From Candidatus Moraniibacteriota bacterium (lineage in GTDB: Bacteria; Patescibacteriota; Minisyncoccia; Moranbacterales; UBA2206), in the NCBI GenBank assembly GCA_026396205.1, contig JAPLXF010000058.1, forward strand, positions 1-39,207: 39,207 nucleotides of DNA, given 5' to 3'. Position 1 is the stretch's first letter, and each line of letters opens with the position of its first letter. The position numbers and the translations under genes are program-made. Shown piece after piece: positions 17,004 to 24,346 of this stretch. The notes under the pieces were generated by a model. It made no database searches and was not told where the DNA came from. It saw only the letters and a list, made by a program, of their open reading frames with translations.

Positions 17004-17082
17004 GTCATTCCGGCCCCAGAGCCGGAATCTAGTCTACAAACCAGAGTTTATTTACTGGATCCCGGATCAAGTCCGGGATGAC
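17004..17082. repeat. Palindromic intergenic repeat R, copy 2
   Basis: Bounded by GTCATTCCGG and CGGGATGAC, with hairpins CCGGccccagagCCGG and CCCGGatcaagtCCGGG, and the internal boundaries GGAATCTAG and CTGGATCCCGG. It closely matches copy 1 but the right hairpin differs in compensating positions (TTCCGC/GCGGAA versus CCCGG/CCGGG). A further TGACCC...GGGTCA inverted repeat (17079-17100) reaches the VirB4 stop. Confidence 0.85.
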
Positions 17083-17097
17083 CCCGCCGTGGCAGGG

Positions 17098-18853
17098 TCA
17101 TTTTTTCTCTTCCTCTTTTTCTTCCATTTCATCCAATTCTTTTTTGGCGTTTTCAATTTCCAAAAGCTGGGCCGGGTCGGTGGTGATTATCTGGTCTTCC
17201 GAATAGGAAGCAATGACTTTAATAGCCACATGTTTGGTGCCGGCAAAGAAAATGCCTTCCCCCACGTTGCTTTCCAGCAGTAAAAACTTTTCTTGGTCAG
17301 TCAAATAAAATGTTTCCGCAACCACATCAATGGCGGCCGGCGATTGTTTGAGCAGTAATTGTATAGACGAATTGGTAACAATCGGTTTGCCGTAGCGGGA
17401 AGCCAAAAAGTCGTTGATATCTTGCGTAATAGTCGTCAGGCCGGTGTAATATTTCCGGCAGCGTTTGGCAATGCCGAACATAAACCACATACATGGCTAC
17501 CGGCCGCAGTTCTTCTTCCATATCGCGGATATTAAAAACCACCAGCGAATTGTTGACTCGAATATTGGTCGGCTGATTGAGGAAGCCGGAGAAAATTCCT
17601 TCAGTGTATTTTTCCAAGCGCGTGGCTAAATCTTCCGCACCTTCCATATTCCGCAAAACTTGGTATAAATCAGTCATCGTCGGAAAAGCTTCGGCCGTGA
17701 GCGTATTAAAATTAGTCTGCTCGGTAATGTCGCGAATGGCATAAGTTTCATGGACGGCCTTGTCCAAAACGGAATCTTCTTCGGGAGTGATATTGCCCAG
17801 CATAATATGCAAAAGTCCCAGCAAACTGGCGATATTATTGCGCAAAATATCGGCCGGCTCTTCATCTTCCCGCACCTTGGGCAGGTCGAAGGGATTGATA
17901 TGATGCGGCGAAGTCAGGGAAATCTTGATAAAAGTGCCATTGACCGTTTCACAGAGATGCTTGTATTCATTTTCCGGATCGATAATAATCACTTCCGTTC
18001 CCAGCATCAAAGAGCGGAGCGTTTCCAATTTAATAGTATAGCTTTTACCGGCGCCGGACTTGGCGAAAACGACCATATTGGCATTTTCCATTTTGAAACG
18101 GTCGAAAATAATCAAGCTGTTATTGTGGCGGTTGATGCCGTAGAGAATACCTTCGTCATTGGAAAGGGTGGAAGAAACAAAAGGAAAAGTCGTGGACAGC
18201 GGAGCCGAATTCATATTGGTTCCCACATCCAGTTCGTCGTTGGCCAGCGGAATCGCCGAATTGAAGCCTTGTTCGGATTTGAAAACCGCCGGTTTGACAT
18301 AAACCAACTGGGCTTCCAAAATAGCTTCAATCGATTTGGAAATTTTATCCAGCTCTTTTTCGTCTCCGGCGTAAATAGTTACATACAGCCCGAAGCGGAA
18401 AAATTTCTCCGTTCCCTGCTGAAGCTTGTCGCGCAGTTCTTCAATGTCCGTAGCGGCTGTTTCCAGCGCCGGGTCGCGAATTTTGCCGCCGGCCTCTTCA
18501 ATGTGCAGCTGGGATTGGACTTGGGTGGCGCTTTTGCGGAGCGTTTTCAGAATATCATTGGTGTCGATCGGATGGATAAACATGGAAATATCCAGCGGCA
18601 GGTCAATGTTGATAATCGGAGAAAACCAGTTGCTGTGGAGATAGCGCGGATAAGCAATGACGAAAAGCGTCTGCGCCAAAGTTTCGCCGACGCGGATATA
18701 GCGCGGGGCGACTTTAATGGCAGAGGGCGCGATTAAATCAGCCAACTTGGCGACGCCCTCTTGGTAATAGCGCTCGCTTCTTAAGACTTCGTCTTTTTCT
18801 TCCGGACGCAGAGTCTCGCCCTTTTTCTTTTTTATTTTGAGAAAATCCAACAT
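17098..18853 (-). pseudogene. virB4: VirB4-family T4SS ATPase, internal deletion and frame change
   Basis: VirB4 ATPases power assembly and transport in T4SS. Reading from the ATG at 18853, a VirB4 N-terminal domain leads to Walker A AKSGAGKS (about residues 264-271) and VIIIDPENEY; the frame then reaches EEELRPVAMYVV near 17483. The family normally continues through about 35-40 residues containing Walker B (DEAW/DExx). Instead the sequence jumps to MFGIAKRCRKYYTGLTTITQDINDF in another frame, which runs to 17098 and matches the rest of the ATPase. The Walker B segment is missing and the frame is broken, so no full ATPase can be made from this sequence. Deletion in the organism and assembly error are both possible. 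Confidence 0.88.
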
Positions 18854-18858
18854 ATTTT

Positions 18859-19393
18859 TTAGCGGATATCCATTTGCTCCACCATCCCTAAATCGCTGTG
18901 TTCGAAAATTTGCGGGTTATAGGAAGTGTAAAGCAGTTCGATAATTTCTTGGGTTTTGAGCATAGTCAAGCGGAGCCCCATGCCGGAAAGTCCGGCGACA
19001 ATATGGTCCACTCTTTGCAATAGCTGGTTGCGGTAAGTTTCAAAATTAGTTCTTTTTTCCAAAATGTCCTTACGGGGATTAACTAAACTGAAAACATTGC
19101 GGAAAAAACCTTTTTCTTTGTTTTCAATGGGAGAAAAAGGAACAGTAATGTAAGATGAGAATTTGCAGGGGGAAATCCAGAGAATTAAGGAAATTTTGGT
19201 AGCCGTTGATGATGGCTTCCTGCTCTTGGGTGGATTTCAAATCGTAATTGATGGCCGAAACGGCAATAATGGCGCGGATGGCCCCACTTTTCAGCACCAC
19301 GATATCTTCCTTAATTTCCAGCACATCCAAAAACTGCTGGGTGGTAGCGCTCCCGGTTTTTTTGGCTAATTTGGTTGAATACAGAGGCTCCAT
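18859..19393 (-). pseudogene. TraC-like T4SS protein, internal deletion and frame change
   Basis: In CPR T4SS clusters a TraC-like protein, resembling the VirB4 N-terminal part, sits between PrgI and VirB4. Here the first frame (ATG 19393) gives residues such as FLDVLEIKEDIVVLKSGAIRAII and ends soon after DFPLQILI near 19155. A second frame resumes at ITVPFSPIENKEKGFFRNVF (about 19149 downward) and continues to LTMLKTQEIIELLYTSYNP, ending at 18859. The join lacks the segment that normally links these parts (roughly 50 residues, an estimate from family memory). The TAA at 18859 is 5 nt before the VirB4 start. The damage mirrors that in the neighbouring VirB4 gene. Confidence 0.8.
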
Positions 19394-19398
19394 ACGCG

Positions 19399-19513
19399 TA
19401 ATTTCTAATATCTAATTTCTAATTTCCAATGAAATTATTAATTTCAAATTTCAAAAATAATTAAACATTATAAATTTCATTGGTAATTGGATATTGGAAA
19501 TTGGTAATTATTA
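19399..19513. repeat. Inverted array of AT-rich heptamers
   Basis: The left arm has four successive 7-nt units, TAATTTC, TAATATC, TAATTTC, TAATTTC (19399-19426), then CAATGAAATT. The right arm, read in reverse complement, has CCAATTT, CCAATAT, CCAATTA and CCAATGAAATT. The two arms can pair around an AT-rich loop of some 40 nt. It fills the spacer between the PrgI and TraC-like genes. The 7-nt period matches the TGTTCCA-type arrays at 19909 and 20334. Confidence 0.7.
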
Positions 19514-19516
19514 AAT

Positions 19517-19909
19517 CTATTTTCCTTGTTCCAACAATTTGGATATTTCGGTTATTTTCGCTTCGCTGATTTTTTTCTGTTCTTTTTTAGCGATTATTTT
19601 TTTTATTATTTTAGCCTTTTGGGCTTTTTCCGGAATTCTTTTCCAGAAATACAATTTAGGCTTGAAAACAAAAACAACGGACGAGGTAATAAAGGAAATC
19701 AGCGGCTGGTTATAGGGGCGGTAGAAGGCGAAAGCCCCGAAAATAGCGGCAATCGGGACGCAGGAGATAAAGAAAGCGCTGACATCCAGCAAGTTCCAAG
19801 TTACCAGCAATACCGCGCCCATACCGAACATCCAGCCTAGCTGTTTGGCAGTTAAAGGCCCAACAATCTTGTCTTCTTTATCAATAAATTGGGGAACATT
19901 GAACAGCAT
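19517..19909 (-). CDS. PrgI-family (VirB3-like) T4SS membrane protein
   Basis: The protein of 130 residues begins MLFNVPQFIDKEDKI and contains GPLTAKQLGWM, both typical of the PrgI family in CPR and Gram-positive T4SS clusters, then two membrane helices (about 24-42 and 45-63) and a basic C-terminal tail rich in Lys. PrgI proteins sit where VirB3 would, next to VirB4. The ATG at 19909 was chosen: an upstream in-frame ATG at 19951 would only add 14 residues translated from the heptamer array (MLHIPCS, MFHVPCS), which is repeat-derived. It lies in the expected order before the TraC-like and VirB4 genes. Confidence 0.88.
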   Translation of the reverse strand: MLFNVPQFIDKEDKIVGPLTAKQLGWMFGMGAVLLVTWNLLDVSAFFISCVPIAAIFGAFAFYRPYNQPLISFITSSVVFVFKPKLYFWKRIPEKAQKAKIIKKIIAKKEQKKISEAKITEISKLLEQGK

Positions 19910-19957
19910 GGAACATGGAACATGGAACATGGAACATGGAATATGTAACATGTTTCA
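19909..19957 (-). repeat. Heptamer array A1 (7 units)
   Basis: Seven contiguous 7-nt units on the plus strand: TGGAACA four times, TGGAATA, TGTAACA and TGTTTCA. In reverse complement they fit the degenerate consensus TGYTMYR apart from changes in the fifth and seventh units. It abuts the PrgI start codon and leads that gene's upstream in-frame extension. Confidence 0.9.
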
Positions 19958-19965
19958 TTTTTTTA

Positions 19966-20334
19966 TTATTTTTTACTTTCAATTAATTTCCAGAGCATAG
20001 CTCCTATTTCATCCAAAAGACTCATAATTTCATCATATTCTTTTTTGCAAATATATTTTTCAGTATGCGAGAAATAAACCAGATATTTAGTTTCTTTCAA
20101 TGAGCCGTAGGAAATTTCCAAAAAATTTCTGTAGGAATTCCGGCTGTTTCTAGCATAGCCTTCTATATAGTTTAGTATAATTGAAAGCGCCGACCTTCTC
20201 AATTGGGAAGTTACTCCATAAATTTCTTCTTTTGGAAAGTTTTTAGTTTCAGAATATATTTTATGGATCACCAAATCCATTTTTATTTTTAAAGCATCAT
20301 GAAATCTTATTTTGTTTTCTGTTTTTTGCTTCAT
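19966..20334 (-). CDS. Four-helix-bundle protein (23S rRNA intervening-sequence protein family)
   Basis: The 122-residue protein matches the IVP/S23 family: FPKEEIYGVTSQLRRSALSI (about 33-52), an NYIEGYARNS turn and a YRNFLEISYGSLKE helix, with four amphipathic helices overall. The family's role is not settled; members lie in 23S rRNA intervening sequences, and the fold is shared with the accessory protein Avd of diversity-generating retroelements. The usual IPxNIAEG reads ILNYIEG here. It has no place in T4SS function and interrupts the cluster between the 488-residue gene and PrgI. The gene is bounded almost exactly by inverted heptamer arrays. Confidence 0.88.
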   Translation of the reverse strand: MKQKTENKIRFHDALKIKMDLVIHKIYSETKNFPKEEIYGVTSQLRRSALSIILNYIEGYARNSRNSYRNFLEISYGSLKETKYLVYFSHTEKYICKKEYDEIMSLLDEIGAMLWKLIESKK

Positions 20335-20375
20335 GTTATGTGTTATGTGCTATGTGTTCCATGTTACGTGTTCTA
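20334..20375 (+). repeat. Heptamer array A2 (6 units)
   Basis: Six contiguous units: TGTTATG, TGTTATG, TGCTATG, TGTTCCA, TGTTACG and TGTTCTA, all fitting TGYTMYR. It is inverted relative to A1. The IVP gene's ATG uses the array's first base, and the stop of the upstream gene (TAG, 20373-20375) lies in the last unit. Confidence 0.9.
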
Positions 20376-21839
20376 TGATTTCAAATTTACCACATTCCTG
20401 CCCATCTGTCTTTCGGGTTTAGTTGGCAGCTGGACTGGTGGATAGGAATTTTGGCTGGCACCGAAGACCGGTTCAATGCGTGAGGGAGTTTTTTGCATAG
20501 ATTTCAAATCAACAATTCTTTTGCCTCGGGAAATAGGCTCGCCCCGTGGAGGCGTAGCCTCTTTACGGGGTTCGGGGATATCCGGCGGCGGAGTTGGTAT
20601 GGAAACCGGCGGTTTTTGCGCTTGCCCCGTAGCGAACCCGGTTCTGCTACTGGGGGATTGGATAGCGGCTAATTTTTCTTCTATTTCCGAACCCAAGCCC
20701 GTTTCTCCAGTTGTTTTCAGGCGGTTTTTTTCAAAAGGCATTTTTTGCGGGGAAGAAAAACTCAAAGTTCCCAGCGAATCAATTTCATCTTCTTCTTTTT
20801 CTTCTTTTTCCGGCGCCTTAAAAGTCTCCGTCCCAATCGTCTCGCCGCGTGTCCCGCCTTGGCGGGATTTACGCGGCTCCCTGTCGAATGCTCCATATTC
20901 TGCATTATATGTCTGTCCCATTCTACTACTTGGGGCCGCGCCGCGTGGAGGCGTAGCCTCTTTACGCGGTTCTATGCTATGTGTTACGTGCTCCGTATTA
21001 CTTGTTCCATGTTCCATGTTATGTGTTCCATGCTCCATGAAAAAAATCTCCTTCCTATTCTCATCAACCGAAATTGGTGATTTTTCGTCTAGCGCTTTCA
21101 AAACCATGGCCAATTTCCGGCGCTCGTCCTCACTTAATTTAATAGTGTTTTTTTCTTGGAAAAGATAATGGCTGCGCGTCAGCTGGTCATGGTATTCGTA
21201 GCCGAGGTTGAAAGTATAATCGGCAATCCAGTTTTTAACCGAGGGCCGGACCGGATCGGGAAAACTTTTCAGAGTGATTTTGTCATTAGTAATCAATTGT
21301 TCGCCTAACTGGGGATATTTTTTCAGCGCTTCGACGATAGGCAGATTGACTAATTTGGGAATATAAACTTTTTTCTCTAAGACTTCCTTAGTTTCTCCAG
21401 CTTCCTCTTTAGTTAGTTCTTCTTTTTCTCTCATCAAATCGGCAATCCACGGTTCGGTAATTAAAACTTTTTGGTATAATTCTTCTTCAGATATTGGCGG
21501 CGGAGGCGGATTTATGCCCTTCCATTTTTCCAAAATCGGCTGGGCATTGGGAAATTGTTCCGGGAACCGGGCAAAAATTCTTTTGACAATTTCCTTAGCG
21601 ATGCCAAAAGCGGTATAGGAATTAACGCGGACATTATTTTGAATTGCCGCCGGCAAATTTTCTAAGGCAAAATCACCAACAAAAGCCAAACCAACCGAAC
21701 CTGTTATGTTAACGCTTAATTTTGGGTTAATGTTAAAATAAATTAAACTTTTTTTAATTTCTATCATTGGAGTATCTGAAATCGCCAAATTAAATATTTC
21801 CAGTGGTAATTTATTTAATTTTTCTGAAAAAGTAGCCAT
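20373..21839 (-). CDS. Hypothetical protein with repeat-derived C-terminal half
   Basis: No family was recognised. The 488-residue protein has a plausible folded N-terminal part (1-265, with a Pro-rich break at about 110-116, NPPPPPI) and a low-complexity C-terminal half. That half is largely built from repeats: a heptamer array gives MEHGTHN and MEHGTSN (about 268-281), and three B palindromes give EPRKEATPPRG twice and a related EPRKSRQGG segment. Two similar motifs, RIVDLKS and NVVNLKS, lie near the end. Its stop codon is in heptamer array A2. It sits between the VirB6-like and PrgI genes, so a T4SS-associated role is possible. Confidence 0.7.
   Translation of the reverse strand: MATFSEKLNKLPLEIFNLAISDTPMIEIKKSLIYFNINPKLSVNITGSVGLAFVGDFALENLPAAIQNNVRVNSYTAFGIAKEIVKRIFARFPEQFPNAQPILEKWKGINPPPPPISEEELYQKVLITEPWIADLMREKEELTKEEAGETKEVLEKKVYIPKLVNLPIVEALKKYPQLGEQLITNDKITLKSFPDPVRPSVKNWIADYTFNLGYEYHDQLTRSHYLFQEKNTIKLSEDERRKLAMVLKALDEKSPISVDENRKEIFFMEHGTHNMEHGTSNTEHVTHSIEPRKEATPPRGAAPSSRMGQTYNAEYGAFDREPRKSRQGGTRGETIGTETFKAPEKEEKEEDEIDSLGTLSFSSPQKMPFEKNRLKTTGETGLGSEIEEKLAAIQSPSSRTGFATGQAQKPPVSIPTPPPDIPEPRKEATPPRGEPISRGKRIVDLKSMQKTPSRIEPVFGASQNSYPPVQLPTKPERQMGRNVVNLKS
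20542..20570. repeat. Palindrome family B, copy 2
   Basis: Outer stem CCCCGT / ACGGGG, single g, inner stem GAGGC / GCCTC around gta, then ttt. It is inside the 488-residue gene and contributes the residues RKEATPPRG. Confidence 0.85.
20845..20876. repeat. Palindrome family B, copy 3
   Basis: Outer stem CCGCGT / ACGCGG, single g, inner stem TCCCGCC / GGCGGGA around tt, then ttt. The inner stem is unrelated in sequence to the other copies but still pairs perfectly, and it stays in frame in the same gene. Confidence 0.85.
20941..20969. repeat. Palindrome family B, copy 4
   Basis: Outer stem CCGCGT / ACGCGG, single g, inner stem GAGGC / GCCTC around gta, then ttt. Compared with copy 2, the third base pair of the outer stem has switched (C-G to G-C), a compensating change. 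Heptamer array A3 starts 5 nt later. Confidence 0.85.
20975..21037 (+). repeat. Heptamer array A3 (9 units) inside a coding region
   Basis: Nine contiguous units in phase: TGCTATG, TGTTACG, TGCTCCG, TATTACT, then TGTTCCA twice, TGTTATG, TGTTCCA, TGCTCCA. All but TATTACT fit TGYTMYR. 63 nt is 21 codons, so the gene stays in frame and the encoded peptide repeats every seven residues. Confidence 0.9.
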
Positions 21840-21844
21840 TGTAT

Positions 21845-24208
21845 TTATAAATTTTTAAGAACATCATTATCATTTATATATTGTTGATGTCTTGGATCAC
21901 CTTTCATAACATTAATAATGTCACGTTGAATAGTCGTATTTTTCATTCTAGGCATTATTTCTCTTATTTGGCCATTCGATAAATTATCAGACCACTTTTG
22001 CCTCATTGCGGGAGTAACGCCAATAGTTTTGCCGCCCGAAAATCTTCGCAGAGTATCCGGGTTGCCATCTTTAATTATTTCATCCTGCATACTATCTCCT
22101 GCAGCACTTTCTGCAAATGCTCCAAACTTGCCTGTCATAGCTGTGTAAGATTTTTGTATGTCGCGGTGTATAGAGTTAGAAGAATCCTTGAATTTATAAT
22201 CTCTAGTTAGTGGATCAATGTAGTCGGCAATTTCTCCTGTAACTTTTTTAACAGTGTCTTTATATTTCTTCCTAACTTTTTCCCAATCAGGAGCCTTGAC
22301 AATGCCTTCCTCAGAAGCAATTCGCATCGTTTCTAGATTGCCAATAGAGTGCTCATTTTGTTTATTAACATCATATTGATTGCTATTGACAAAAGATCTT
22401 ATAGCTTGATCTCTCTTTGCCGGATCTAAATGATCAAAAGCGGCGGCAGTATCATTAATTTTCAGTTTATTATTAATTCGAGAAAATACTTGCGAGTTAT
22501 CACCAAAGGCTTTTCGCATCTTTTGATAATAAGTATCATCCGTATCAGGAACCCAATTGCCAGCAGCATTCTTTTTATATCTATTTAAGGATCCCTTATC
22601 AGCTAAAGCGATTAATCCAGCAGAGTAAACATCTTTATTACCACTGGCCATTAAGCTTCTAATATCAGGTTCAGCCATATCTTTCATATTGTAGCGTTCA
22701 TATTCTCCCTCTACCCTTTTAAGCTGATCTTTTTGAAATCTATTTCTAGCATCCATAACACCCCTCCAACCAGGAGCAATTTTTGAACGGGCCCAATCCT
22801 GTCGACTACCGGTCCATGTTCCCATCCGATTGGCCCAACCTTCAGTGGTGGTTTCATCTCTTCTTTTGCGGTAGGCTTTCCAGCCTCGGTGGGCGAAACT
22901 AAGTCCGGAAGCCCATTTGCCGAATTGTTTGGCGCGTCTTTTAACGGTTTCAGCTCCGGCAATACTCATTGATTGGGCAAAACCGATGCCGATCCAAAGA
23001 ATAACGATCGGAATAGCATAGAAAGTGAAAGCGCCAATTACATTAGAAGCAGTATAAGGATCCGTAGTAAATTTATGACCAGTGCTGCCCCATGTGGCAC
23101 CTATTTTTTGCATCATCGAAGTGGCGACATAAAGCATAAAGATCTGAATCGGTCCGAAAAAAGAATACTTAAAAAGATAGTCCCAAAACTGACCGACTTT
23201 CAAAGCCTTTTCTGATTTAGAGGAAGGAATAATAGCGCCGACAAAAGCCACCGGAGAAAAGATGATGAGAATAGTCAGTACAATGGTTCGAATGACTAAA
23301 AGTATAGAAATGGAAAGTAGGGTAATCATAAAAATGAAGAAAAAAATCACCAGCATAATTAAATAAGAAGTATCCGCCTTCCCCGGTACAATATTTTTGA
23401 TTATGTCTCCTAAGCCCGCATCTCTAGCCATGGAAGAAGCAAAACTGTTTATGTCAGTACTTTTTACAAGAAGAGTGTTGATAAGCGTGTACATCAAAAC
23501 ATTAGAAAAATCAATAATTACCCGGACAATGGGATAGCTGAAATTAACCAAAAGCGCCATTATGATAGTTCGGAAAAGAATGCTCCGAAAGCTGTATTTT
23601 TCCACTTGGAAAATAGTGGCAAAAGCGCAAAAAAGCAAAACCAGAATAAAAGCCAAATTGAGAAAATCGCGGACTTGTGACCAAATAGTGTAATTAATTC
23701 GATTATCCATTATATTTCTAACCATTTCCGGATTAACAATTGCGCTAAATAATGCTCCTGCCAAATCTAGAAATTGACTCTCGGCTTTAAGTACGGATAA
23801 GAGAGAGCAATCAACCGGATGCAAAAGCCAGACGCTCCATTCACCTATCACGCCTTCGCAAATTTTTACATCATTACTATTTGTTCCTGTTTGAGTTTCA
23901 TAAGATGTTTTTGTTTCTATCCCATTGGTTTTTGTGTCTCCTAAAGTTCCAGATGTATAAAATTTTCCAGGTTCATATTCTGTTTCTGTACATTTTTTAG
24001 AACAAGAAGCATCATCAGCAAAATCTCCTGGTATGGTTTGTGTTATAAATTCAGTTGGTTTATTGCCGCCAAGTACAATTTTTTTACACATGCAAGATTT
24101 TGCTTCTGCTTTTTCCGCCTTTCCCAAAAACAAAAAACACGCCGCGGTTAAAAATAAAAACAGCAGAAGCGATTGGGAAAGTTTGGATTTTTTACAGATA
24201 ATATGCAT
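21845..24208 (-). CDS. VirB6/TrbL-like T4SS channel protein
   Basis: The 787-residue protein has a signal-like hydrophobic start (about 12-30), a Cys-rich extracellular segment (about 38-75), and a membrane domain from about 175 to 430 with six to eight spans, including the pattern IWSQVRDFLNLAFILVLL and LLVNFSYPIVRVIIDFSN, typical of the CPR TrbL/VirB6-like family. A long hydrophilic, positively charged cytoplasmic tail (about 435-787) follows. VirB6 proteins form the inner-membrane channel part of T4SS. The ATG at 24208 was preferred over 24223 and 24235, which fall in repeat R copy 3. The next gene downstream starts 5 nt after it. Confidence 0.85.
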   Translation of the reverse strand: MHIICKKSKLSQSLLLFLFLTAACFLFLGKAEKAEAKSCMCKKIVLGGNKPTEFITQTIPGDFADDASCSKKCTETEYEPGKFYTSGTLGDTKTNGIETKTSYETQTGTNSNDVKICEGVIGEWSVWLLHPVDCSLLSVLKAESQFLDLAGALFSAIVNPEMVRNIMDNRINYTIWSQVRDFLNLAFILVLLFCAFATIFQVEKYSFRSILFRTIIMALLVNFSYPIVRVIIDFSNVLMYTLINTLLVKSTDINSFASSMARDAGLGDIIKNIVPGKADTSYLIMLVIFFFIFMITLLSISILLVIRTIVLTILIIFSPVAFVGAIIPSSKSEKALKVGQFWDYLFKYSFFGPIQIFMLYVATSMMQKIGATWGSTGHKFTTDPYTASNVIGAFTFYAIPIVILWIGIGFAQSMSIAGAETVKRRAKQFGKWASGLSFAHRGWKAYRKRRDETTTEGWANRMGTWTGSRQDWARSKIAPGWRGVMDARNRFQKDQLKRVEGEYERYNMKDMAEPDIRSLMASGNKDVYSAGLIALADKGSLNRYKKNAAGNWVPDTDDTYYQKMRKAFGDNSQVFSRINNKLKINDTAAAFDHLDPAKRDQAIRSFVNSNQYDVNKQNEHSIGNLETMRIASEEGIVKAPDWEKVRKKYKDTVKKVTGEIADYIDPLTRDYKFKDSSNSIHRDIQKSYTAMTGKFGAFAESAAGDSMQDEIIKDGNPDTLRRFSGGKTIGVTPAMRQKWSDNLSNGQIREIMPRMKNTTIQRDIINVMKGDPRHQQYINDNDVLKNL

Positions 24209-24218
24209 TTTGTATATT

Positions 24219-24320
24219 GTCATTCCGCACCCCAAGTCATACGACGGGGTAAACTTGATGCGGAATCTAGTAAATAAAACAAAATTATTGGACTGGATCC
24301 CGGATCAGGTCCGGGATGAC
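24219..24320. repeat. Palindromic intergenic repeat R, copy 3 (expanded)
   Basis: It starts GTCATTCCGCA and ends CCGGGATGAC. The left hairpin is longer than in the other copies (TTCCGCA...TGCGGAA with an inserted CCCC...GGGG stem), and the right hairpin CCCGGatcaggtCCGGG matches copy 2. An extra half-copy CTCGGGATGAC follows at 24331-24341. It lies between the VirB6-like gene and the secreted-protein gene. Confidence 0.85.
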
Positions 24321-24346
24321 ATTTGTGTAGCTCGGGATGACAACAT

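Larger units (their letters stand above)
19909..20375. mobile_element. Candidate IVS-like element: four-helix-bundle gene between inverted heptamer arrays
   Basis: An array of seven TGGAACA-type units (19909-19957) and an array of six TGTTNNN units (20334-20375) lie in opposite orientation and enclose only the IVP gene: 8 nt separate its stop from the left array, and its ATG overlaps the first base of the right array. The whole unit is 467 bp. Intervening sequences of 23S rRNA in other bacteria have the same build: terminal inverted repeats and an S23/IVP reading frame, a few hundred bp long. Here it lies between two protein genes, and its last unit supplies the TAG of the upstream 488-residue gene. 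Calling it mobile is an inference. Confidence 0.55.

Noticed and set aside
17002..17283. Plus-strand reading frame beginning MSFRPQSRNL
   Set aside because: This is a translation of repeat R, a frequent false gene in genomes with this element, and it overlaps the VirB4 coding strand.
17098..17490. A separate 130-residue gene
   Set aside because: Its start (MWFMFGIAKRC) is the interior of VirB4 and the rest matches the VirB4 C-terminal part; it is a piece of the broken gene.
18859..19062. A separate 67-residue gene starting MEKRTNFETY
   Set aside because: Open coding continues upstream of this Met with family-like sequence (FSPIENKEKGFFRNVF), so it is the second piece of the broken TraC-like gene.
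19910..19951. N-terminal extension of the PrgI protein (MLHIPCSMFHVPCS)
   Set aside because: It is translation of the heptamer array; PrgI proteins begin at the MLFNVPQF-type start.
19909..21037. CRISPR array
   Set aside because: The units are 7 nt, contiguous and degenerate, without spacers, and no cas gene is near.
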